NCBI RefSeq assembly: GCF_902459465.1
Contig: NC_047069.1
Location: 2,790,001 to 2,854,000, forward strand
Source: Asterias rubens
Taxonomy: Eukaryota > Echinodermata > Asteroidea > Forcipulatida > Asteriidae
Length of the DNA stretch: 64,000 nt
Direction: 5' to 3'
The translations under genes were made by a program, and so were the position numbers. Below the pieces are notes generated by a model. That model saw only the letters and a list, made by a program, of their open reading frames with translations. It did no database searches and had not been told where the DNA came from. Shown in pieces: positions 46,704 to 58,755 of the stretch; the stretch's first letter is position 1, and every line of letters begins with the position of its first letter.

Positions 46704-47541
46704 AATATTAGTAAGCAACACTCTCAGCAGCAGAATGTTATTTGACAGTGGATTTGTCTGCACTCCGATTTATGACTCTAAGACACACCACATGGTTCCT
46801 CTCATCTCATACCTGATTACTTTGGTTTAGTTCATGCTCCAGCAGTGACATCATCTGCTTCAGCTTTAGACTCCCAACACTCCTCATCCTCAAGACACTG
46901 AACTAGACTTGAGTTCTCCCTCTGTAAAGAACAAAGATGAGAAAGAGGGTAGATGATGAGAAAGTGAAATCCAGTAGAATTCCAACCATTGATGATCCTT
47001 ACACCATGTTCAGAATCTCATTCATGAGGACCATCTTCTGTCTGAGGTTTATTTGACTCTCCACAGGACTCTGAAAGCAGTGAGTATACAGCGCTTATCA
47101 CACATCAATGAGAGGGTCAAACTTAAATAAAATTATTTATTATCCCAGCCAGGCTATGATGGGCAGTGCTGTATTGATACTTCTCATCACTAACCCTAGG
47201 AAGGGATGAGCTTAAAACATCGCTGATTGGCTACATTTGAATTGGTTCAAATTTCAAATTTAGTTCGATCTGATAAATAGTTTTTGCACTATGGCACACT
47301 CGGTTTCGGTCAAAATGCGCACACCATCGCTGATATTCGGTTAACACTGGGTCAAATTGGTTAAATTGGCACCACTAGTAAGAAAATTGCATAAACTTTC
47401 CAAATCTGCCATTACTTTCTCTGTGTAGAAAATATCTAAAGTCATAATTTCCAATGGTGTTTGTACTTTTCAACAAGACAACAAATGTAAGTAGGTAACT
47501 ATTCTGATTTGAAAACTTGGTTTGAGCTTCTTCAAGATCCA

Positions 47542-47935
47542 TTAAAGCCATTGGACCCTTTCGAAACAGAAAAAAAAAAAAAGTTCACAGATTTACAAAT
47601 AATTTACAGGGTTTACAGAAGGTAATGGTGAAAGACTTCTCTTGAAATATTATACCATGAAATGCTTTACTTTTTTAGAAAACATTAAAACAATATCAAT
47701 TCTCGTTAGCGAGAATTACGGATTTATTTTAAACACATGTCATGACACAGCGAACACCATCGCTGATAACGCGAAACGCGCGAAAACAAGAGTGGGTTTT
47801 CTCGTTATTTTCTCCCAACTCCGATGACCGGTTGAACCTAAATTTTAACAGGTTTGTTGTTTTATATATAAGTTGTGAAACACGAAGTGTGGGACTTGGA
47901 CAATACTGTTTACCGAAAGTGTATAATGGCTTTAA
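47542..47935. mobile_element. MITE, AAAGCCATTGGAC family (copy B)
   Basis: Same insertion as 4,320-4,712. The flank to the left has lost about 35 bp compared with copy A. TTAA is preserved at both ends. Confidence 0.7.
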
Positions 47936-48327
47936 GTAACTTCAATTACTCCTAAAAAAAATGAAGTTCAGGAAATATCTCTCAGCTCAGAGCAGTTTGT
48001 ACGAGACAGTCAAAGTGTGTGAGGGAGAAAGAAAATGGAATAAATCTTCACTTGACAGAAACAATAATAGAGTAAGAATCATCTCCAGATTTATTGACAA
48101 TGTCAAAAGTTGAATATACTTTGCTTTAGAGATAGAGTAGCATTAATCCAAGCAACTTGTCATGAGCAATAATCCACTGCAATGTCTTAATATACAGATC
48201 AAACTTACTCAAACAAACTCAAACTAAACTACTTTTTGTATGCACTATCAACAGCGTTAACCAGTCTTGATTATCAAGTAAAATGTACTCCCAATATGGG
48301 TCAAAAAGCAAACTCATACAGTAAGTC

Positions 48328-48714
48328 TTAAAGGCAGTGGACACTATTGGTAATTACTCAAAATAATTATTAGCATAAAACCTTTCTTGGTGACAAGTAA
48401 TGGGGAGAGATTGATGATATAAAACAAAGTGAGAAATGGCTCCCTCTGAAGTGCCATAGTTTTTCGAGAAAGACCAATTTTCCACGAATTTGATTTCGAG
48501 ACCTCAAGTTTAGAACTTGAGGTCTCAAAATCAACCATCTAAACGCACACAACTTCGCGTGACTAGGGTGTTTTTTTCTTTCATTATTATCTCACAACTT
48601 CTATGACCGATTGAGCTCAAATTTTCACAGGTTAGTTATTTTCTGCATATGTTGAGATACACCAACTGTGAAGGCTAGTCTTTGACAATTACCAATAGTG
48701 TCCACTGCCTTTCA
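48328..48714. mobile_element. MITE, GGACACTATTGG family (copy B of 5,105)
   Basis: Same insertion as 5,105-5,492, with near-identical sequence and the GACCTCAAG hairpin. Confidence 0.85.
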
Positions 48715-48746
48715 AATCATTTTTGATCATAAAACATACCTGTCTC

Positions 48747-49122
48747 TTAAAGGGAAGATACACGTTTGGTAATTACTCAAAACAAATTGGCTCAAAACAA
48801 AATGACTTGGTAACGTGCATTGGAGAGCAGTTGATAGTATAAAACATTGTGGAAAACGACTCCCTCTGAAGTAACGTAGTTTTTGAGAAAGAGGTACTTT
48901 CTCACTTAAATAATAAAATACTTCTAGCTAAAAGTCTTTTATTTCTGTCTGAAAGCGCACAAATTTGTCTAACAAGGGTGTTTTTGTTTCATAATTTTCT
49001 CGCAACTTCGATGACCGATTGAGCCCAAATCTTTAGTGACTTGTTATTTTATGCCTATGTTGGGATACACCAAGTGAGAAGACTGGTCATTGACAATAAC
49101 CAAACGTGTACCTTCCCTTTAA
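48747..49122. mobile_element. MITE, GATACACGTTTGG subfamily (copy B of 5,524)
   Basis: Same insertion as 5,524-5,899, with TTAA at both ends and a few small substitutions near the left third. Confidence 0.8.
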
Positions 49123-49261
49123 CATAAAAGCAAATCCAGATAATTGGAAGTATCAGCAACACAACTACTTCTAATAGCTTTATAACACAATAGCTTTATA
49201 ACACAATCTTGATTATACAATGAAACTAAAGTTATCTTCAAACTTTTCTATATAGAAAACG

Positions 49262-49558
49262 ATGAATTATGTAGCACCTTATAAAGGTTTACAAGGTGCT
49301 ACGGTGCCTAAAAGCAGCCACAGTCAGGAACACCGGGGTACACCCCTTCTCGTTTTGATAAGTGCACTGGGTTCTTTTACATGCGAACACAACACATGGG
49401 ACCAACGGTTTACGTCCCATCCGAAAAATGAAGAAATGGTTAAGTGTCTTGGTTAAGGGCACAAGTGTCACAACTGGGGGATTCGAACCCACACTCTGCT
49501 GATCAGAAACACCAGAGTTTGAATTCTTTGCTCTTAACCACTTGGCCAAGACACTTCT
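49262..49558 (-). repeat. tRNA-derived SINE (copy B of 6,037)
   Basis: Same insertion as 6,037-6,335, with the same head and central domain. Confidence 0.75.
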
Positions 49559-49687
49559 ACAGAAAACAATCTTGATTAAACAATGAAACTAAAGTTACCC
49601 CTTTATTTTAGGTAAATACCAAACTCATAAAAATGATGCATAAAGTGTTTGTATTTATATGACTTGATTATAATGTACACCTGTTCC

Positions 49688-49858
49688 TTAAAGGCACTGG
49701 ACACGTTTTGTAAAATGTTAAAGACCAGTATTCTCACTTGGTGTATCCCAACACATGCATAGCATAACAGACCTGTGGAAATTTCCATTGCTCGTTACCA
49801 AGTAAGTTTTTGTCAACAATTTTTTGGAGTAACTGCTAAAAGTGTCCAGTGCAATTAA
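49688..49858. mobile_element. MITE, GGACAC family, internally deleted (copy B)
   Basis: The element matches 6,465-6,845 at both ends but lacks the segment from GGGCTCAACTGG to CAGCTCTCC. The remaining parts join at GGAAATTT/TCCATTGC. The deletion occurred after the segmental duplication. Confidence 0.75.
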
Positions 49859-50390
49859 CATAAAAGCAAATCAAGATAGTTGGAACTTGGAAGTAATAAA
49901 ATTGCTTCCACTATTAACTACAGAAAACTATCTTGATTATACAATGAAACTAAAGTAAACTCCTTTCATAGGTTAATATCAAACTCATATACATGTATGA
50001 TGTATGCAGTATTTATTTTTATATGACTTGATCATAATGTACACATGTTTCTTAAGATCAAAGCAATTATAGTTAATTGGAAGAATCATTAATAATAATA
50101 ATATCAAAGTCTTATATGGCGCACAAATCTACCAAACAAGGTACTCAAGGCGCTGAGTTTATACAAACTTTCAGAAAGATAGGTTATAACAGTGATGAAT
50201 TCTGAGAACCAATTAGTTAGCACCTTATAAGGGTCTATACAAGGTGCTACGGCAGCCACAACCAGGAACACCGGGGCGAACCCCTTCTCTTTTTGATCAG
50301 TGCACTGGGTTCTTTTGCATGCGTTACACAACACATGGGACCAACGACTTTTACGTCCCATCCGAAGGACGAAGAAATGTTTAAAGGAAC

Positions 50391-50765
50391 ACGTTGCCTT
50401 GGATCGGTCGAGTTGGTCTTTGAAAAGCGTTTGTAACCGTTTGTTATAAAATGCATATGGTTAGAAAGATGATTTAAAAGTAGAATACAATGATCCACAC
50501 AAATTTGCCTCGAACTTGCGTGGTTTTGCTGTTACTTTGCGAACTAACACGGTCGGCCATTTATGGGAGTCAAAAATTTGACTCCCATCATGCCCATAAA
50601 TGGCCGACGGTGTTAGTCGACAAGGTAAAAGGAAAACCACGCAATTTCGAGTGATACTTGTGTGGATCATTATATTCTACTATTAAATTATCTTTCTAAT
50701 CATATGCATTTTATAAAAAAACGGTTACAAATGCTCGACCGATCCAAGGCAACGTGTTCCTTTAA
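50391..50765. mobile_element. Long palindromic MITE nested in a SINE (copy B)
   Basis: Same nested insertion as 7,378-7,767, inside the SINE at 50,092-50,875. Its two termini are better matched than in copy A (AGGAACACGTTGCC against GGCAACGTGTTCCT). TTAA is kept on both sides. Confidence 0.85.
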
Positions 50766-51892
50766 GTGTCTTGCTTAAGGTCACAGGTGTCGCGGCTGGG
50801 GATTCCAAACCACACTCTGCTGGTCAGAAACACCAGAGTCTGAATTCGGTGCTCTTAACCGCTCGGCGGTTAAGTTCAATTGTCAAATGAAGATATAGGA
50901 ATACAACAATCTACATTTTTAGTAATTACCAATAGTGTCCAGTACATAAAAACATATAAACACAGATCAAACCTAGTTTGAAACATTAACTAAACTACTG
51001 TTTTAGAACTAACTACAGATAAACAATCTTAGTCCAGTAAAATTAACTCCCAATAAATGTCAAACAGGAAAAACATTATATTTATCTTTAAATCACTTTA
51101 CACATGTTCCTTAACATCAAAGCAAATTCAGAAAGTTTAACACATCAGGCCAAACTTCTTTTTACTAACTACAGAAAAAAAATCTTGATTATATAAAATA
51201 GACTGAACTTCCTTCATTGGTTAATACCAAACAAATGTTTATATTGATATGACGTGATCATAATGTACACTTGTGTCTTAACATCAAAGCAATCACAGTC
51301 AATTGGAAGAATCATTTATAATAACAAGTTCAATTGTCAAATGAAGATATAGGAATACAACAATCTACATCTACAGGCAAGTTGGGGAACTCTATATTTA
51401 CTCATTCTGACTCTAGATCCAATTAGACCTGACCCATGTTTGGATCAATCTGACCCACATTCAGGGTCATCCAGGAGTATTTAGAGTGCTTAGTATAAAG
51501 CCATCCAGCTTAGCAGGCAAGTTGGGGGAACTCCGTATTTACTCATTCTCAGATTGTAGTGTCAGTAAGTTGGTCAACAACTACATACAAGTAGGATTTC
51601 AAACTTTGTATATCAGAGCAACAATCAAGTTCAGTTTAATGAACTTAAAATATCTGTCTAGTCATAAATTACACAAGAGCCGACTAGCAACAGGTTAGAA
51701 ACAATGTAAAATGTGTTTTCAGTTGATGTCTGTTGCAAAGTCTTTCTGGTAATTGTTTAAAAATTGGTATCAGAGTTGACCTTTCAAAGCTCCTCATTAT
51801 TTTGGCTGATCTGCAATTTGTTTGCTTACTATTATATTCAACAACAAATACTACAAATGTATTACATTAGAATACAATACAATTAGGCCATA

Positions 51893-52141
51893 GACCATTT
51901 TTCCATTTTTTATGGCCACAGATCTTTTTCTTACGCCTCACCGTTTCTTTGGAATAGTCTTCCTGTGCATATTCGCCAAGCTAATACTTTACAATTTTTT
52001 AAGTCCTTGTTGAAAACTCATTTGTTTAAAGCTTCTTTTTTGTAATTTGCCTATTTGTATCTTGTATCTTTCTCTAATTGTTTATTTTATTGTTTCTTTA
52101 ATGCGCTTAGAGGCTTTTGCATTAGGCGCTTTACAAATGTC

Positions 52142-52172
<31 letters not shown>
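51893..52172 (+). mobile_element. LINE 3' fragment, only in copy B
   Basis: Plus strand encodes the C-terminal tail typical of non-LTR retrotransposon ORF2 (PFLWNSLPVHIRQANTLQF, then a KTHLFK motif and stop). An AT-rich 3' UTR with GCGCTTTACAAATGTC and an (ATT)n tail follows. The tail resembles those of L2/CR1-group elements. It is 5'-truncated to about 280 bp. Copy A has the empty site at about 8,988. Confidence 0.8.
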
Positions 52173-52173
<1 letters not shown>

Positions 52174-53127
52174 AGAACATAACAATAAACAAAGTAAACC
52201 ATTGTTCCTTTGCAAGTCAACCATGATGTTTATAAAAATGAATTCTGCTCAACTAACACAGCATGTTATATTTCTGATTACAAATCAATGAAGTAGACTT
52301 TGTCAATCTTGAATAGACAATTTCTACCGTCACAATTGTATGATCCCTGTGTGGAACATTTTGTTGGCATTTTTAATACATAAAAACGAAATCATATAAA
52401 ATCCTGAAGTTAAGATTGGTTAGACAGTAGAGAAAGATAATGGATAACAAGGTAAAACAGTTGTTCTTTTACAAATCAACGTTGATAGTATGAAAACAAA
52501 TTCTACTCAACTAACAGAGATGTTATTTTCTGATTACAAGTCATTAAAGTATACATGGTCAATCTTGAATGGGACAGGAACAACAATAAAGGGAGCAATC
52601 TTCTACCGTTACATTAACACTTTTTCAGAGTAGTTGTAAATCTTTTCAGAACCTCAAACAACCCATAAATGTTGGAATGGACATGCAGGCTTATACTGAA
52701 CAGTGTTGAATTACTCTCCAATATCATAAAAAAATGGGAGGGCAAAGGCTGGTAACATTTCTCATGGAAGAACCTGAGGGTGGTTTAGGGAGAAAAAAAC
52801 TGTAACTGAATCAACTAAAATTCTTCCCAGTGAAAGCCTGCATGTCCATTCACATGTCAAAACATTTGTTGGTGTTTTAAGAAAAGTTAATTCAACACTA
52901 CTAAGAGTTCACTATATTAAGGTTTGAATTAAACAATTGTGTGGATGTTTAACTGATATTATTGATCAATTGAACTAATTGTGAGTTTCTAATTTAAACT
53001 GATCAGATTATTATTTGATTGAAGAATGAATAACACACATCTTTTTTTAATTCTTGATTGATTTTTAATGAGCTGTATGGACACTCTGTGGTCAGTACAT
53101 GTCAATGTACATGTTGTACTTGTAGCA

Positions 53128-53133
53128 TTTATT
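53128..53133 (-). promoter_or_regulatory. Poly(A) signal of TRIM-NHL gene B
   Basis: AATAAA on the minus strand, about 33 nt downstream of the stop codon at 53,166. Confidence 0.5.
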
Positions 53134-53165
53134 TCTCTTACCAGTATCATCATAATCAGATAACA

Positions 53166-53782
53166 TTACACCTTGTTATAAATCTTCACTGATTGGTCGT
53201 CAGCCACTGCAAGCTGCTGACCATCTGATGTCAATGAGATTCCACATGGAAAGTACAGACCCTGAGCAATACAGCTGAGAAATCTACCCTGAGTGTCATA
53301 CTGATGAATATGACCAGTGTTGCAATCCTCATTGCACACTGCAATGTAGATAGCTGAGCTGTCACAGCATACACCTCTGCAGTGGTGAACTGGTTGACTA
53401 TTGATCTTTGGATTGATGCTAACAAGTGTACCACCATCAACTCCAACAATGTCTACTTGTTGTGGAATGCCCCCACTGACTATAACTCTGTCCTTGCTGT
53501 CAATGGCCAAGAAGCGAGGTTTAGTCTGAACTGAAAGAGTGTCAATGAGTGAACCATCACTGGATCTGTGTTTAGTTATAACTAACCTCTTCCAATCCCC
53601 GACCATGATTGTATCCTTTATGACTGCTACACTGCGGAGGTTTACTGATGTCTTGCCCACTTCACTATGAGGCACTGTGTGGAATTCAAACATCTTCTTG
53701 CCATTCCTATTGTACATCTTGACAGGGTTGGTCCCATCTACAATCACTAACTGATTCTTGAATGCAGCAACAGCCACTGGAT
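53166..53782 (-). CDS. TRIM-NHL gene B, last coding exon (NHL propeller)
   Basis: Residues 420-624. The acceptor is TTGTTTTTCAG at 53,783, entry phase 1, and the join reads Gln-Asp-Pro-Val. Blades align with gene A without gaps and the stop is at the same place. Replacements against gene A cluster in three patches: the VVVSGSSQQ segment (IVSGGIPQ here), INSQQVKYC (INSQPVHHC here) and the final blade (VADWES against VADDQS). Several of these need two or three base changes in one codon, while silent changes in this exon are very few. This is the pattern expected on a binding surface that has been driven to change. Confidence 0.9.
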
Positions 53783-54619
53783 CTGAAAAACAAATTAATA
53801 AATGGAGAGGAGTAAATACAATGACAATTAATTTGGAAATTACTTTCAATCTGTTTAATTTGATGATTGTGAAAAATGCAAAACATATGTTTGCTTTATT
53901 AAATTTTGTCCTATATTAGAAAAGTCAGTATTACTTTGCTAATAACTCACAAAGCACCTACGTGCAATTTTGAAATACAGTAGGACAATAAACAGTAATC
54001 TGTTCATACTAGCAAGGTGACTACTATCAAGAGAACTCTGGTTAACTCCTTTTTAATTGCATTACTTGTTGTTATTTATCCTTTCATTTAGAAATAGAAA
54101 CTTCTTTATTGATGGTGTTGAATAGAAGAATGTAAATCTTCAGAATGACAGTAGATAGAGTGGATTCAGTGATCATGTAGAAAGTATGTATAACAACAGC
54201 AATAGAGCCTGCAAGGTCATTTAATCAATCTCAATTATGATCCGACTTAAAATAAAATAAATTAACCAAGGCAACACCTGGAGGAGTGAACAAATTTCCT
54301 GAGATATTACAATTGTTTGAATACTAAATAAAAAACAAACAATTAAAACCTTTGTGGGGGACAAATGCCAGCATGACAATGACCAAAGGGGACTTGCAAC
54401 CAAACAGGTCCCTCACTGCAGGTTTTAATGATCGATCTGAGTTGATAAGTTTGATTAAACTTTCTCAGATTTGGTTTCAGTTTTGGAAGAGTAATGACTT
54501 CATTTCACAAAATACTGTTCTACTGACAACTACTCAACTGCAGTTTTTAAAACTGTTTGAATTGAGAGTTACAGCATTAATACACCTCTAACTAAAGACT
54601 TAAATTGTAAAAGACTTAC
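53783..54619 (-). other. Intron between TRIM B coding exons
   Basis: 837 bp, identical in length to the gene A intron. The donor CACAAG|GTAAGTC is closer to consensus than that of gene A (CACATA|GTAAGTC). Confidence 0.85.
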
Positions 54620-55877
54620 CTTGTGGTAGGTCGATAGTTTTCTTCTGGTGTCCCGTAGTGTCATAGATTACAACTCTTCTATTCCTGTAGTCTGCCACTG
54701 CCACCTCATCCCCAGGAATAGAGGCGTCAATACCCACAGCCCAACCGATTCCTTCAGCATACCTCAAAGAAAGCTCCCACCTTGGCTCCTTCTTAATCAG
54801 ATTACCCAGGGAGAAGTCACAAACCCCTGGAGTGAATCTCAGATAGGAAAGGGTCGGATCTATCTTGGGTTGATTTTGATCTCTGAGTCCCTTCAAGTCC
54901 TGACTGATAGTAGAATAGACTGCAAGGAAGTCAGGAGCTAATGAATTCTTGCTGACATCTTTGGCGCTCTGCAATGATTGCTGTATTTGTTGCAAGTTAA
55001 CACTCACTGCTTGCTCAAATTCCTCCAATTTCCTGCTGCGATCTTTAAGGGTGGTTTGTATTTCATCCATGATGCGTCTTTCTTGAGCTGTTACCTCAGC
55101 CCTGATCTCATCAGCTCTGTTCTTCACCTCTGCCATGGTTCTCTTAGCTGCAATGTTTAGGTTGTCTTTCATTGTTGAGGCAGTTGCTTGAGATTGTTTA
55201 AGCTTCTTCATGGTTTCTTCAAGGGGAGTAAAGAGTTGAGCCAATGACTGTTTGTATGTGGATGAGGCTTGGTTGCAGTCAATATACTCATGTTGTGGTT
55301 TACAGTGATCTATGACAGTACAAACTTGGCAAATCATCACATCACAAGTTGTACAGTAGAACCACATCACTTCACCTTCATGAGTTTGGCATTCTGGACG
55401 GCGTTTTGGTTTTCTGTCTTTGCTTGCAATCTTCCCATCACTAATGTCTTTCAAAGTGTTTACTGTGTGGCTTTGCTGGTGCACTTTGTAGCAGTTTGCA
55501 CAAAAGATCGCCGGGCAGTCAAAACAGAAATGAGTTGCCTCATTTTTGTCCTTACATAGTTTACAAACCCACTGGTTGTCTTCAGATAAGCTGACCAGCT
55601 TCAGTTGATCTGCAAGACTAGTTATGTTGAAATTAGTCTTGAGAGCTTGAACATCTTTCTGATGAAGTTGTGTCTTTTTTCGACACACGGGACAAATAAG
55701 CATCGTAGCATCTTTGTAGTTGGTAGACTGGTATTTCTGCAAACAGATTTTACAGAAGCTGTGCAGACAGTCAAGTATTTTAGGGTCCTTATATGGATCA
55801 AAACAAATACCACACTCCAGATGATTCTGGACAATTTTCTCAATAGCTGAAACCTTTGGTGGGTTTGAAGAAGCCAT
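54620..55877 (-). CDS. TRIM-NHL gene B, RING/B-box/coiled-coil exon
   Basis: Residues 1-419; start at 55,877, 6 nt after the acceptor CCTTTTTTCAG. All RING and B-box zinc ligands are conserved with gene A at the same numbers. So are the coiled coil (about 205-330) and the first blade. Eight of the 23 residues from 12 to 34 differ from gene A (for instance GICFDPYKDP against GICYEQYNDP). The next 50 residues of the RING are identical, so this patch may have been copied from another paralogue. A second patch lies at residues 362-381. Both genes look intact. Gene B differs mainly in having a very long first intron. Confidence 0.95.
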
Positions 55878-56039
55878 TTTATCTGAAAAAGGTACAAAGG
55901 AGCAAAACAATACTTTTAAATAAGATTAAGCAATTAGTTACTTTCAGTACACGTCTTTAAACTTATAGATAATGGCATAAAAACAAATTAAACACTCAGC
56001 AGTTTGAATTTCTAAAGAAAAGTACTTCACCATTCATCA

Positions 56040-56196
56040 ATGTGATAAGAACTGTACACTCAGTGCTTTCCCCAGAGTGATACAGACACAAATCACAAGC
56101 ATTCTACTCAGGTTGGATTCAAACCCATGACCCACAGCATCCTAGAGCTGATAACTAAACTACTAGCCCACTGAGCATCACAGCACAGAGTGATGA
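56040..56196 (-). repeat. tRNA-derived SINE (copy B of 12,882)
   Basis: Same insertion as in copy A. It sits immediately left of the point where copy B is interrupted by the foldback and DIRS sequences. Confidence 0.7.
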
Positions 56197-56203
56197 GAAT
56201 CCC

Positions 56204-56506
56204 CCCCCCCCCCACAGAAGTGTGGATGGGGTCTACGAACGAATACTTACCGGTAGAGTCGAATTACTAATTTGCATAGTCCCTATGCCGCCAGGCAATA
56301 TTGCTAAGACTTTACACACAATAGCGCCCTCCACCGTCCTACCCACAATGCCCCATGACATGCTTGCCACGAAGTCTTCCTCTTTTCTATCAGCCCTACC
56401 AAAATGTAAGCACCCAAGAACCCAGTATGTGGGGAAGGAGGGAGGGATACTCTACCGGTAAGTATTCGTTCGTAGACCCCATCCACACTTCTGTGGGGGG
56501 GGGGGG
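56204..56506. mobile_element. Foldback element with C13/G12 ends
   Basis: Left arm (C run, ACAGAAGTGTGGATGGGGTC, then ACGAACGAATACTTACCGG) is complementary to the right arm ending GACCCCATCCACACTTCTGT and a G run. Arms are about 55 bp. The middle (about 56,249-56,390) is itself an inverted copy of the DIRS right terminus at about 61,604-61,745. It may be a non-autonomous derivative or a rearranged DIRS end. Confidence 0.75.
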
Positions 56507-56799
56507 AGTCTACTTCACTCTACTAACCGGTAGAATCGAATTACTAATTTGCATAGACTAGCACCGAGGAAAGGCGGTGGGTATACGCTGTGCTACTGCA
56601 TGTCTTTAGGGGAGTAGGACCCAGGCGCGCTCCAAAGTTCAGAGAACGCCTCGCGGACCCTAGGCCCGATTAAGGTCCATGCCCGAATGAATGGAGGTTT
56701 CGTCTCTATGGGTGAACAGAACCTATTGTAATGTTAGCCCTCTATTGTATGGGAAAATCACATACAAGCGTGATCCCTAACGAGGTGGAGCTTCTTCAG

Positions 56800-57400
56800 G
56801 CTTCACAGCTCGGCTGGCCGCCTGCAACATGGCTCGACCTGCTCTTCAATCCACCTGCAGACCGTCCTTCAGGTAGCAGTAAGGGTTCTTCCAGGAAGCC
56901 GCCCTTGTGATATCCTTCATGGGGTTTTAAAGAAAATCCATGAGGAATACACCCCCGCATCTCGTGGGTATGAACCGGACCAATGGCCGCATGCCACCCG
57001 CCCGGCACCAAACGAATAGCTGTGACTATCCAACATGCGATCGTATCGCGAGACGCCGGTCGGAATGGTGGAACCGTGGACACAAACAGTCGTTTGTGGC
57101 CGGTTCTGATTGACTTTGTGCGGTCGACATACCACCTAATGCTCGTACAGGGCTCCAAACGAATAGCTGTGACTATCCAACATGCGATCATATCGGAGAC
57201 GATGGTCGGAATGGTGGAACCGTGGACACAAACAGTTGTTGTGGCCGGTTCTGATTGACTTTGTGCGGTCGACATACCACCTAATACCCGTACAGGGCAC
57301 CAAAGTCTGTCGACCACGACCGCCAAAAAAGGCTTTAAGGGGTTCTAAAGGGGGTTCTGAAGAATCGGACTGAATCTTAGCCAAGAACCCCGCAGAAGGT
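56800..57400 (-). pseudogene. DIRS tyrosine recombinase remnant
   Basis: Minus-strand frames read VDRTKSIRTGHKRLFVST and RDTIACWIVTAIRL, resembling the C-terminal catalytic half of DIRS recombinases. The same segment occurs twice in tandem (57,009-57,155 and 57,156-57,301), in different frames. Stops and shifts interrupt the whole. In active elements this enzyme integrates the circular DNA copy. Confidence 0.7.
57009..57301. repeat. 147-bp tandem duplication inside the recombinase region
   Basis: Two units with about 90% identity, each starting CAAACGAATAGCTGTGACTA and including CGGTCGACATACCACCTAAT. 147 is a multiple of three, but single-base differences shift the frame between units. Confidence 0.9.
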
Positions 57401-57729
57401 ATAAGGCGGACTCCTCCGAGTTCCCCCCGGATGTGTCCAGCCAACACTGTAAGGTAGTGGAGTTTGGTACGTCGGCAAGACGTAGCCACTGCCACCAGAA
57501 AGCCACCTTGATAGACAAGTGCAACAATGGGCCCCACAATAGCGGTTCGAAGGGGGTTTGGTTAGAACTGACAATACGCTAAAGAGGTCTAAGGGTTGGA
57601 CCATCTTGCACACAGGGGGACGGGTTAACAAACATCCCCCTAGTCAGCTGCCGGATTGCCTGGTTATCGGAGAACCGTTGGTCCACCGGCAAACCCCGCG
57701 TGAAACGTTGCGATGGCTGACCGGTAATC

Positions 57730-58124
57730 CTTCACCGTGGCCGTCGCCAGCCCGCTTTCAAAGGTACCAGAGGAAATCCCTGATGTATTGGCGGGATGTA
57801 TAGCTCGCCGTCTACACTATTTAAAGAAATGGTGTAGTCGGCAATCATATAATCTCCGAATGGAGGCCCTCCAAGATTGGGCGGCGACCTCCGCAGCCCG
57901 TCTCGAGAGGCCCATTGCTCTGAGGGGTCCCCAGACAGCGCCCAGCATGTCAGGTGCAGGGCCCCCAAGGCCGGATGAATCACTATGGGTCTGGGCTGGT
58001 ATATAAGGTCCGGTCGTTCAGAAGGACCATCGGCCTGTGTACCAGGAGCCTGACCAGCCCAGGGAACCAGGGCTGTGGTGGCCAGATTGGGGCGATCAAA
58101 GAACCTTGCAGCAATCCTGCTCAA
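57730..58124 (-). pseudogene. DIRS region between RNase H and recombinase
   Basis: A 130-codon minus-strand frame (58,124-57,732) with ALHLTCWALSGDPSEQW, similar to the linker segment of DIRS polyproteins. It has no catalytic residues. Confidence 0.55.
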
Positions 58125-58239
58125 TCTCGGTCAGCACCCCCGTAATGAGGGAGATGGCGTAGACGTATGTCGGCAGCCCGTCTCAGTGCATGGCCAGTGC
58201 GTCGATCTGCCAAGTCTCTGGCACAGTAGATTGGCAGCT

Positions 58240-58755
58240 GCTTGTTCGCCAGAGGGGCAAACAAGTCCACTGAAGGCCAGTCAATCAGCAGAAAGAGCGG
58301 CTGGGCCATCCAGGCAGAGGGACGGAGTGGGCGGAGGGACCACTCTGTCGAAATAATCGGACCCCGGGAGAGGGCGTCGGCTGTACCATTCTCATTCATT
58401 GGGATGGAGACCGTCGACAGAGAAGTCCCCTGCTGTAAGCACCAGTGGAGTTAAACGACCGGGTGCCCCCCTGGTGGTTGATATACGCCACGACTGTAGC
58501 GTTGTCGGAATGCACCAGGACGGCTTGCCCCGTCAACTGCGGCAGGAAATGCTGAAGGGCATTGCGGTCCACCAGCATTTCCAGGTTTGAGAGATGTTCT
58601 GGGCCCCATACCCCTGCTATCTGGCGAGGGTAAATGGTTAACCCCAGCCATACAGAGACGCATCGGTGACGATGGTCAAGGACGGACGGGGCGGACAGAA
58701 CGCTCGACTCCTCGTAAAGGTTGGCCATCCACCAACATAGGTGGGGGTCAGCCAA
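58240..58755 (-). pseudogene. DIRS RNase H domain remnant
   Basis: Minus strand: a 119-codon frame (58,755-58,396) includes LEMLVDRNALQHFLPQLTGQ and VLVHSDNATVVAYINHQGG. An adjoining frame has NGTADALSRGP and DLFAPLANKQLP. These are the characteristic RNase H motifs of DIRS elements, in order. The change of frame between them near 58,400 shows that the domain is broken. Confidence 0.8.

Larger units (their letters stand above)
44768..47070 (-). pseudogene. Coiled-coil exons, copy B, frameshifted
   Basis: Counterparts of the copy A exons lie at 47,070-47,005, 46,921-46,813, 45,933-45,818 and 44,911-44,768, with the same splice borders. The second exon is 109 nt, not 108: one extra T in the coding sense, within the run about 40 codon positions into the joined product, shifts the frame and soon gives a stop. 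Its donor, CAG|GTATGA, is better than that of copy A. Exon c carries a Glu to Lys change. This looks like a duplicated gene fragment that has lost its reading frame. It could also still be spliced into a noncoding RNA. Confidence 0.4.

Noticed and set aside
56796..58400. Several overlapping host genes in a GC-rich island
   Set aside because: Domain order, motifs and inverted termini identify a DIRS element instead of host genes or a CpG island.
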